A stretch of DNA of 35,922 nucleotides from Microbacterium sp. (lineage in GTDB: Bacteria; Actinomycetota; Actinomycetes; Actinomycetales; Microbacteriaceae): NCBI GenBank assembly GCA_017744855.1, contig JAGIAK010000024.1, positions 1 to 35,922 of the forward strand. The letters run 5' to 3'. Shown piece after piece: positions 30,872 to 35,922 of the stretch. A program made the translations under genes and the position numbers. Numbering within the stretch: position 1 is the first letter of the stretch; each line of letters opens with the position of its first letter. The notes under the pieces were generated by a model that worked only from the letters and a program-made list of their open reading frames with translations, was not told where the DNA came from and searched no databases.

Positions 30872-31429
30872 ATGGCTCACGCTTCTCACGTCGCAACCCT
30901 GCACACCAACCACGGTGACATCGTCATCAACCTCTTCGGCGACCACGCCCCGAAGACGGTCGCCAACTTCGTCGGCCTCGCCGACGGCACCAAGGAGTGG
31001 ACGCACCCCGCCACCGGTGCGCCGGGCGAGGGTCCCCTCTACAAGGACGTCATCTTCCACCGCATCATCCCCAACTTCATGATCCAGGGCGGCGACCCGC
31101 TCGGTCAGGGTGTCGGCGGCCCCGGCTACAACTTCAACGACGAGATCAACATGGAGCTCAACTTCAACGAGCCCTACATCCTGGCCATGGCGAACGCCGG
31201 CCTGCGTCGTAACGCCATCACCGGTGAGGTCGAAGGCACCAACGGCTCGCAGTTCTTCATCACGACCGACCCGACCCCGTGGCTCCAGGGCAAGCACACG
31301 ATCTTCGGCGAGGTCGCCGACGACGCGTCCAAGGCCGTCGTCGACGCGATCTCCGCCGTGCCGACCGCTGCGGGCGACCGCCCGATCGAGCCGGTCGTGC
31401 TGCAGTCGATCGACATCGTCGCCGCCTGA
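30872..31429 (+). CDS. ppiA: Cyclophilin-type peptidyl-prolyl cis-trans isomerase
   Basis: This 185-residue cytosolic enzyme, with no signal peptide, is a complete cyclophilin: HGDIVINLFGDHAPKTVANF, YKDVIFHRIIPNFMIQGGDP (active-site FHR and FMIQGGD), AMANAGLRRN, GTNGSQFFITTDPTPWLQGK, HTIFGEVADD. It catalyses Xaa-Pro isomerisation in folding. It sits immediately before rhomboid and near crgA and trpG, the same order as in the origin-proximal region of many Actinobacteria. GAGAAT lies 6 nt before the ATG, suggesting a leaderless mRNA; a longer upstream frame is rejected. Confidence 0.97.
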   Translation: MAHASHVATLHTNHGDIVINLFGDHAPKTVANFVGLADGTKEWTHPATGAPGEGPLYKDVIFHRIIPNFMIQGGDPLGQGVGGPGYNFNDEINMELNFNEPYILAMANAGLRRNAITGEVEGTNGSQFFITTDPTPWLQGKHTIFGEVADDASKAVVDAISAVPTAAGDRPIEPVVLQSIDIVAA

Positions 31430-31453
31430 CACGTCACGAGCGAGCCGATTCGG

Positions 31454-32347
31454 ATGACGAGCCCTGAGTTCACGAGCAATCGCGACAACTACTGCTATCG
31501 GCATCCGGATCGGCAGAGCTTCGTGCTCTGCCAGCGCTGCATGCGCACGGTCTGCCCGGAGTGTCAGACACAGGCGCCCGTCGGCGTCATCTGCCCCGAA
31601 TGCATGAAGGCGGAGCGCAAGGCCGAGACCCCGGCGCAGCGCAAGGCCCGTCGCCGCTGGGGCGGAGGTGGCGCCGTCGCCATCGCGCGCAGCGGCAAGC
31701 CCGTTGTCACCTACGTGCTGCTCGCGGTGACCTCGTTCATCGGTCTGCTGCAGCTCATCCCCGGCACCTTTGGTGACGCGATCACCAATCAGCTGGGCTT
31801 CCTCTCCTACTTCGTCATGCCGACGGTGTCGCTGTACCCGTTCGAGCCCTGGCGCCTGCTCACGGTGCTCTTCGTGCACGGGAGTTTCATCCACCTGGCG
31901 CTGAACATGCTCGCGCTGTGGATGCTGGGTCAGATCGTCGAGCCGATGCTCGGTCGTGCCCGCTACCTCGCCCTGTACCTCATCAGCGGACTCGGCGGTT
32001 CGGTGTTGGCGGCGTGCCTCGCGCCGCAGACGGCAGTGGTCGGCGCGTCGGGCGCCATCTTCGGCCTCATGGCGGCGTTGCTGATCATCGGCCGCCACCT
32101 CGGCGGCAACGTCACCGGCATTCTCGTGATCCTCGCGATTAACTTCTTCTTCGGCCTGTTCGCGGGCGGGATCTCGTGGCAGGCGCACCTCGGCGGCATC
32201 ATCGCCGGCGCGGCCGTCGCCTTCGTCTACACCCGCACCCGTCGCCGGGAGCAGCGCATCTGGCAGATCGTCGGGCTCGCGGCGATCGTCGTCGCCCTGC
32301 TCGCGATCGTGTTCATCGTGCCTCCGATGGTTCTTCTGGCCCGATGA
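31454..32347 (+). CDS. Rhomboid-family intramembrane serine protease with N-terminal Cys-rich domain
   Basis: The 297-residue protein begins with a zinc-finger-like Cys/His module (NYCYRHPDRQSFVLCQRCMRTVCPECQTQAPVGVICPECMK in parts; B-box-like). Six membrane helices follow, with FVHGSFIHLALNMLALWMLG, the catalytic GASGAIFGLMAAL (S199) and QAHLGGIIAGA (H245). Rhomboids cut membrane-spanning segments of substrate proteins; the target here is unknown. It follows ppiA by 24 nt, probably in one transcript. The stop is followed by a convergent intergenic region carrying DnaA-box-like sites. Confidence 0.96.
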   Translation: MTSPEFTSNRDNYCYRHPDRQSFVLCQRCMRTVCPECQTQAPVGVICPECMKAERKAETPAQRKARRRWGGGGAVAIARSGKPVVTYVLLAVTSFIGLLQLIPGTFGDAITNQLGFLSYFVMPTVSLYPFEPWRLLTVLFVHGSFIHLALNMLALWMLGQIVEPMLGRARYLALYLISGLGGSVLAACLAPQTAVVGASGAIFGLMAALLIIGRHLGGNVTGILVILAINFFFGLFAGGISWQAHLGGIIAGAAVAFVYTRTRRREQRIWQIVGLAAIVVALLAIVFIVPPMVLLAR

Positions 32348-32350
32348 GGG

Positions 32351-32450
32351 GTTGTTAACAGGGTTGTTAACCCCTGTGAATAACATCCGTGTAATTCTCC
32401 CCAGATTGGGGATAACCTGTGGATAACTCTGCGGACAAGCTGTGGGAAGC
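32351..32450. other. Cluster of DnaA-box-like 9-mers with GTTAAC repeats
   Basis: TGTGGATAA (32418-32426) is a perfect consensus DnaA box and TGTGAATAA (32375-32383) fits TGTGNATAA. TGGGGATAA (32407-32415) differs at one base and TGTGGGAAG (32441-32449) is weaker. TTGTTAAC occurs twice, at 32352-32359 and 32364-32371. GGGGTT/AACCCC (32348-32353 / 32369-32374) and TCCCC/GGGGA (32398-32402 / 32408-32412) pair. The stretch is AT-rich between two convergent genes. This is not the expected dnaA-dnaN oriC position, though the region is origin-proximal. Confidence 0.65.
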
Positions 32451-32475
32451 GCTGCCCTGACTCGTGGCTTGCCGA

Positions 32476-33003
32476 TCAGTGCGGCATCCGTCCCATCACC
32501 TGCACCCCGGTCGACAGCGCGCCGAGTCGTCGCCAGCCCGATCGCAGGTAGAGCTGCACGGCCGGATCGGCGTCGTCATCCGCCGTGCTCAGCAGCGCGC
32601 GCCGATCGACGCCGTCGAGGAGCGCGTCGTGCAGCGCCCGGCCGACGCCTGCACCCCTCAGTTTCGGCCGCACGCCCAGTTCGACGAATTCGAAGTGGCC
32701 GCCGAGCCAAGCGGCGGAGACGGGCTCAGGAAGCGCGGATGCCGCGAGGTCGGTCCAGTACTGCCCAAACTCGCCGACGTATCCCCAGGCGAAGCCGATG
32801 ATCTCGTCGTCGACGGAGGCCACAACGAGACGATGACCTTCCCGGCGCGCATGTCGGTCGAACATCCCCGCCAACCAGCCGTCGAAGTCCTCAGCGTCGC
32901 TGAACACCTCGCGATAGCACTCCCACACCCGTCGTCCTTCGTCGCGCGGCTGCGGTCCGCGCCGCACCTCGATCGTCCAATGGGGAGTCATGGGTTCCAG
33001 CAT
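32476..33003 (-). CDS. GNAT-family N-acetyltransferase
   Basis: The 175-residue protein has the GNAT core: HRLVVASVDDEIIGFAWGYVGEF (strand 2-3), FEFVELGVRPKLRGAGVGRALHDALLDG with the acetyl-CoA loop RGAGVG (motif A), and LSTADDDADPAVQLYLRSGWRRLG. The acceptor is unknown. ATG 33003 is chosen because GGAGGA lies 7 nt upstream; a GTG at 33021 and an ATG at 32991 are alternatives. It is convergent with rhomboid across the DnaA-box region and lies downstream of crgA, separated by a large inverted repeat and a terminator. Confidence 0.9.
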   Translation of the reverse strand: MLEPMTPHWTIEVRRGPQPRDEGRRVWECYREVFSDAEDFDGWLAGMFDRHARREGHRLVVASVDDEIIGFAWGYVGEFGQYWTDLAASALPEPVSAAWLGGHFEFVELGVRPKLRGAGVGRALHDALLDGVDRRALLSTADDDADPAVQLYLRSGWRRLGALSTGVQVMGRMPH

Positions 33004-33057
33004 GCGACCATCCTCCGCCACGCCGCTCCGCTGTCGTCACCGCCGCGCCCACTGGCG

Positions 33058-33116
33058 TTCGAGTAGCGTGAATGGCTCGGTTTTCGGCGGATGCGGAGCC
33101 ATTCACGCGACTCGAA
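33058..33116. repeat. Long inverted repeat (21-bp arms, one mismatch) between GNAT and crgA
   Basis: Arms 33058-33078 and 33096-33116 match at 20 of 21 positions (core GCGTGAATGGCTC), with a 17-nt loop containing TTTTCGG. They extend by two more pairs after a one-base bulge. It lies between the crgA terminator and the GNAT gene. The arm sequence CGCTACTCGAA also occurs at 24632-24642. Confidence 0.75.
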
Positions 33117-33143
33117 ACGGCGCGCGCTGAGGCCGGGAACGAC

Positions 33144-33172
33144 GAAGACCCCTCGCGATGCGAGAGGCCTTC
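33144..33172 (-). terminator. crgA terminator hairpin
   Basis: On the minus strand GAAGGCCTCTCGC / GCGAGGGGTCTTC (13 positions, two G-U pairs) with an ATC loop begins 19 nt after the crgA stop. The T tract is weak (GTCGTTCCC). Confidence 0.7.
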
Positions 33173-33190
33173 GGGACGAGGGGATGCCGG

Positions 33191-33430
33191 TCAGCGCCAG
33201 CGCGTGGTCATGAGGAAGCCGATCAGCGCGATGCCGAGGCCGATGGCGAGGTTCCAGTTGCTGAGACCGGGGATCGGGTACTGCATGCCCGAGATGTAGA
33301 ACACGAGGATCCAGGCGAGCCCGAGCAGCATGAAGCCGATCATCACAGGCTTGAACCACACCGCGTTGGGCGCGGCATCGCCTTCGGTGCGCGTCACTTC
33401 TGCTTCTTCAGTCTTGCGGTCTCGTGCCAT
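33191..33430 (-). CDS. crgA: Cell division protein CrgA
   Basis: This 79-residue protein has the CrgA signature NAVWFKPVMIGFMLLGLAWILVFYISG and NWNLAIGLGIALIGFLMTTRWR in two membrane helices (about 29-49 and 60-77), after a charged cytoplasmic tail. CrgA coordinates FtsZ/FtsI recruitment and septal growth in Actinobacteria. TAGAAT (33442-33437) ends 6 nt before the ATG and no Shine-Dalgarno is seen, so the mRNA is likely leaderless. It diverges from the class E sortase gene, 84 nt apart, as in related genomes. Confidence 0.97.
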   Translation of the reverse strand: MARDRKTEEAEVTRTEGDAAPNAVWFKPVMIGFMLLGLAWILVFYISGMQYPIPGLSNWNLAIGLGIALIGFLMTTRWR

Positions 33431-33436
33431 GCGGAC

Positions 33437-33507
33437 ATTCTACCCATGACCTTCGTCAACCCCACGAGTCCGGATGGCGGCAGCCGCACATACCGGCGGG
33501 ATAAGAT
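33437..33507. promoter_or_regulatory. Divergent leaderless promoters for crgA and the class E sortase gene
   Basis: TAGAAT (33442-33437, minus, 6 nt before the crgA ATG) and TAAGAT (33502-33507, plus, 7 nt before the sortase ATG) define two opposed -10 elements. No -35 close to consensus was found at 16-18 nt. Confidence 0.55.
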
Positions 33508-33514
33508 CGGCGCC

Positions 33515-34309
33515 ATGACCGCATCCGTGACGTCCGCGACGCGGCGCTCACGTCGTGCCCGTCCACGCCGCCGCGCCACGTTCACGAGCGTGCTCGGCGA
33601 GCTGCTGCTCACCGCCGGAGTGCTCGTACTGCTCTTCGTCGCGTGGCAGATGTGGATCGGCGACATCATCATCAACGCGCAGAAGAACGACGAGGGCGCG
33701 GCGATCTCGCAGCAGCTCGCATCGACACCTGCTCCGACGCCCCCTCCCCTGATCGAGCACGATGACGGCACGACCTCGTATGAGATCCCCGTGCCCGCGG
33801 CTCCGGCGGAGTCGCAGTGGCTCGGCCAGATGCACATCCCGCGGTTCGGCGTCGACTACAACAAGGGCATCTACGGCGGGACCACCCGTGCGAAGACGCT
33901 CGACAAGCTCGGCATCGGGGTCTACACGAACTCGAAGATGCCCGGCGAGGTGGGCAACTTCGCGATGGCGGGCCACCGCACCACGTGGGGCAAGCCGTTC
34001 AACCAGCTCGACAAGCTCCAGGTGGGCGACGCCATCGTCGTCGAGACCGCCGACGGCTGGTACACGTACCGGTTCCGCACGCTCGAGTACGTCAAGCCAA
34101 ACCAGACCGACGTGCTGTTCGACGTGCCGCAGGTGCCCGGCGTCGAGACCGGCGAACGGTACATCACCCTCACCGCGTGCTCGCCCCTGTACTCGCTGGC
34201 TGAGCGCATCGTCGCGTTCGGGGTGTTCGAGAGCTTCCAGCCGCGCGCGGAGGGACCGCCCACCGCACTGACCGATCCGCCTCCGCCGCCCGCGGCGCCG
34301 TCCGTCTGA
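33515..34309 (+). CDS. Class E sortase
   Basis: The 264-residue protein has a basic N-terminus, one membrane anchor (about 26-46, GELLLTAGVLVLLFVAW), a Pro-rich linker and the sortase domain. The domain shows WLGQMHIPRFGVDYNKGIYGG, FAMAGHRTTWGKPFNQL (H154), ERYITLTACSPLYSLAERIVAFG (C222, R231) and a Pro-rich tail. The TACSPLYSLAERI region is the class E form of the TLxTC motif. Class E sortases prefer LAXTG signals and attach proteins to peptidoglycan; the GH92 protein at 17342 ends in LAGTG and is a candidate substrate. TAAGAT lies 7 nt before the ATG. Confidence 0.95.
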   Translation: MTASVTSATRRSRRARPRRRATFTSVLGELLLTAGVLVLLFVAWQMWIGDIIINAQKNDEGAAISQQLASTPAPTPPPLIEHDDGTTSYEIPVPAAPAESQWLGQMHIPRFGVDYNKGIYGGTTRAKTLDKLGIGVYTNSKMPGEVGNFAMAGHRTTWGKPFNQLDKLQVGDAIVVETADGWYTYRFRTLEYVKPNQTDVLFDVPQVPGVETGERYITLTACSPLYSLAERIVAFGVFESFQPRAEGPPTALTDPPPPPAAPSV

Positions 34310-34324
34310 GGAACGAGAGGAATC

Positions 34325-34480
34325 ATGTACGCCGCACTCTGGCGACTGCTGCCCGGCCCGTGGTGGCTGAAGCTGTTCATCCTGCTCGTCGTGGTGGCCG
34401 CCGTGCTCTACGCGCTGTTCTGGTACGTGTTCCCGTGGATCAGCCCGTTCATCACCCCCGGCGAGGTCGACGTCGAATGA
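34325..34480 (+). CDS. Small membrane protein (51 aa) between sortase and trpG/pabA
   Basis: The product MYAALWRLLPGPWWLKLF... has a Trp-rich interface, one hydrophobic helix of about 20 residues (LFILLVVVAAVLYALFWYVF) and an acidic tail ending GEVDVE. GAGGAA precedes the ATG, 15 nt after the sortase stop. Its stop overlaps the next ATG as ATGA (34477-34480), so it is translationally coupled to the glutamine amidotransferase. A stand-alone small membrane protein at this position suggests a conserved role at the envelope, but its function is unknown. Confidence 0.82.
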   Translation: MYAALWRLLPGPWWLKLFILLVVVAAVLYALFWYVFPWISPFITPGEVDVE

Positions 34481-35127
34481 CGCGCGTGCTCGTCGTGGAC
34501 AACCACGACAGCTTCGTGCACACCCTCGTCGGCTACCTGCGCGAGCTCGGCGCGCAGGTCGATCTGATCGAGGCTGACGCGACGGATGCCGAAGGGCTGG
34601 AGGCCCTGTACCCGTCGTTCGACGCCGTGATGCTCTCCCCCGGACCGGGGACTCCGGCCGATGCGGGGGCGTCGCTGGACGCGGTGCGCCTCGCGGCGCG
34701 GACCCGGATGCCGGTGCTGGGCGTGTGCCTCGGGCATCAGGCGATCGCCGAGGCGTTCGGCGCTCCGGTCACCGAGGCTCCCGAGCTCATGCACGGCATG
34801 GTGTCGTCGGTCGTGCACGACGGCTCGCCGCTGTTCGACGGCATCCCCTCGCCCTTCGACGTCGGCCGCTACCACTCGCTGGCCGTCGCCGAGGACGACC
34901 TGCCGTTCGGACTCGTCGTGACGGCGCGCACGGCCACGGGTACGGTGATGGGACTCGCGCACGCGACGCTCCCGATCGTCGGCGTGCAGTTCCACCCGGA
35001 GAGCGTGCTCACCGAAGGCGGCTACCGGCTGCTCGCCAACTGGCTGGCATCGGTCGGCGATGCGGATGCCGTCGACCGGTCGCGCGACCTCGCCCCGCTG
35101 TCGACGTCGTCGGCACCGCGCGACTGA
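34477..35127 (+). CDS. trpG: Glutamine amidotransferase, anthranilate / aminodeoxychorismate synthase component II
   Basis: The 216-residue class I amidotransferase shows VLVVDNHDSFVHTLVGYLRELG, VMLSPGPGTPADAG, the nucleophile C84 in MPVLGVCLGHQAIAEAFG, and H173/E175 in VGVQFHPESVLTEGGYRLL. It supplies ammonia from glutamine to the chorismate-using TrpE/PabB-type partner; whether tryptophan or folate is the main product cannot be told. In Mycobacterium the equivalent next to pknB is named trpG, hence the symbol. It is coupled by ATGA overlap to the 51-aa membrane protein and converges on pknB. Confidence 0.93.
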   Translation: MTRVLVVDNHDSFVHTLVGYLRELGAQVDLIEADATDAEGLEALYPSFDAVMLSPGPGTPADAGASLDAVRLAARTRMPVLGVCLGHQAIAEAFGAPVTEAPELMHGMVSSVVHDGSPLFDGIPSPFDVGRYHSLAVAEDDLPFGLVVTARTATGTVMGLAHATLPIVGVQFHPESVLTEGGYRLLANWLASVGDADAVDRSRDLAPLSTSSAPRD

Positions 35128-35170
35128 CCTCGGACCGCCGCGACGGGCGCAGGCTCGGGCCCGCGCGAGC

Positions 35171-35922
35171 TCAGTTGTCCGCCGCGCCGCAGTACCGCAG
35201 GTCGACGGTCGAGCCGACCGGCACGTCGCCAGGCGCGGCCGACATCGACACAACGGTCGGGGGCGTGGTCGCGGGGCAGTCGGTGAGCTCGACGGGGTTC
35301 GCGACGAGGCCGATCTGCTCCAGCTGGGTCTTCGCGGCGTCGACGGTCCAGCCCGTGACGTCGGCCAGAGTGACCCGTCCGCTCGCGACGATCAGGTTGA
35401 TGATCGTCTTCGGCGGGACCTCGGCGTCGGCCTTCTCGCTGGCGTCGATCACCGTGTCGGCGGCGAGCGACTTGTCGTTGCGCGGAGTGACGGTGCCGAG
35501 CTGCAGTCCGGCGGCGAGGAGTGCGTCCTTCGCCGCGGTGAGCGAGAGTCCCTTGAGCGTCGGCACGACGACCGTCTTCTTGCCAGACGACACGTACACG
35601 GTGATCGAGTCGCCCTTGGCCACGGCGGCTCCCGCACCGGGGTCGGTGCGGATGACGTTGCCCTCGGCGATGTCCGAACTCGACTCGAGCACGAGCTTCG
35701 CGGTGAGGTCGAGCTTGTTCAGCTCCTCCTGCGCGCGCTCCGACGAGACGTTCACGAGGTCGGGGACGCTGCGCGAGGCGGTCTGCGTCTGGTTCGGGGC
35801 GTTGCTGATCGTGATCACCCAGAACAGGATCGAGGCGAGGAGCACGGCGAGCAGCGCCACACCGGCCCAGATCCATGCGACAGGCGGGCCCGACTGCGTA
35901 CGCGTCATCGTCGTGTCGCTGC
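35171..35922 (-). CDS. pknB: Serine/threonine protein kinase PknB, C-terminal part (5' end beyond window)
   Basis: The visible residues run in from the window edge and read SDTTMTRTQ before a membrane helix (AWIWAGVALLAVLLASILFW). Three PASTA repeats follow (starting near VPDLVNVSSERAQEEL, VPTLKGLSLTAAKDALL and LADVTGWTVDAAKTQL), then LRYCGAADN. PASTA domains bind muropeptides, and PknB controls cell-wall growth and division. The Met at 35908 is in the juxtamembrane segment and is not taken as the start, because the open frame extends past the window and the kinase domain should lie there. Convergent with trpG; the 43-nt gap shows no clear terminator. Confidence 0.93.
   Translation of the reverse strand, partial: SDTTMTRTQSGPPVAWIWAGVALLAVLLASILFWVITISNAPNQTQTASRSVPDLVNVSSERAQEELNKLDLTAKLVLESSSDIAEGNVIRTDPGAGAAVAKGDSITVYVSSGKKTVVVPTLKGLSLTAAKDALLAAGLQLGTVTPRNDKSLAADTVIDASEKADAEVPPKTIINLIVASGRVTLADVTGWTVDAAKTQLEQIGLVANPVELTDCPATTPPTVVSMSAAPGDVPVGSTVDLRYCGAADN

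Noticed and set aside
30728..32386. Extension of the small membrane-protein frame to 32386
   Set aside because: The added part is antisense to ppiA and rhomboid and is composed of shadow residues; the GTG at 30727 has a clear ribosome binding site.
32348..32450. The DnaA boxes mark the chromosomal oriC itself
   Set aside because: dnaA and dnaN are not adjacent, and too few boxes are present for a bacterial origin; a secondary cluster is the more cautious reading.
35171..35908. A complete PASTA protein starting at Met 35908
   Set aside because: The open frame continues to the window edge and the residues match the juxtamembrane region of PknB, so the true start is upstream, outside the window.
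1..35922. Mobile elements, CRISPR arrays or prophage genes
   Set aside because: No transposase, integrase, phage structural gene or regularly spaced repeat array was seen on either strand; only short tandem and inverted repeats occur.

Overview
This window is high-GC actinobacterial DNA, most likely from Microbacterium or another member of the Microbacteriaceae. The evidence is the strong G/C third-position bias, frequent GTG starts, many apparently leaderless genes, and a gene order known from the origin-proximal region of Actinobacteria. That order is tRNA-Ile(GAT) then tRNA-Ala(TGC) on the left, and ppiA - rhomboid - crgA - class E sortase - small membrane protein - trpG/pabA - pknB on the right. 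The window opens inside a NarL-type histidine kinase and closes inside pknB.

Left third (1-14100). A kinase/regulator/DUF4097 operon and the two tRNAs are followed by accessory genes: a lipoprotein, a VOC protein, an AraC regulator, and a TetR regulator with a small membrane protein under a textbook autorepressor site. Next comes a coupled three-gene redox operon (BBE-like flavoprotein, DHFR/RibD-like reductase, SDR-like protein), transcribed away from a transporter-suffix-like membrane protein and MarR pair. After these are an alpha/beta hydrolase, a WYL regulator, and an MmyB-type XRE regulator coupled to an MFS exporter. A second MFS exporter sits behind a 22-codon leader ORF with several hairpins.

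Middle (14100-27100). ilvD converges on a LacI regulator. The LacI gene diverges from a 2005-residue secreted GH92 alpha-mannosidase-type protein with CBM32-like, PKD-like and Ig-like modules and a C-terminal LAGTG sorting signal; a perfect 16-bp palindrome lies between them. Then follow a class V aminotransferase, a small conserved-looking ORF, a membrane-anchored surface protein whose sorting-signal-like segment is at its N-terminus, and a DAHP synthase. The DAHP synthase is preceded by a leader peptide, MTRWYAYFESALEGPSRH, and a set of competing hairpins, a probable aromatic-amino-acid attenuator.

Right third (27100-35922). This holds a DUF1801 protein, an amidohydrolase, a Nudix hydrolase, a YbaK-type deacylase coupled to a small membrane protein, ppiA, rhomboid, a convergent intergenic region with a cluster of DnaA-box-like 9-mers, a GNAT, crgA, a class E sortase, a 51-aa membrane protein, trpG/pabA and the PASTA end of pknB. 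The sortase could anchor the GH92 protein, which carries an LAXTG motif of the kind class E sortases use.

Across the window at least 13 starts have a -10-like hexamer (mostly TANNNT) exactly 6-7 nt upstream and no Shine-Dalgarno, indicating widespread leaderless transcription. No intergenic stretch exceeds 300 bases. No insertion sequence, CRISPR array or prophage gene was seen. All calls come from reading the sequence; no database search or folding program was run.
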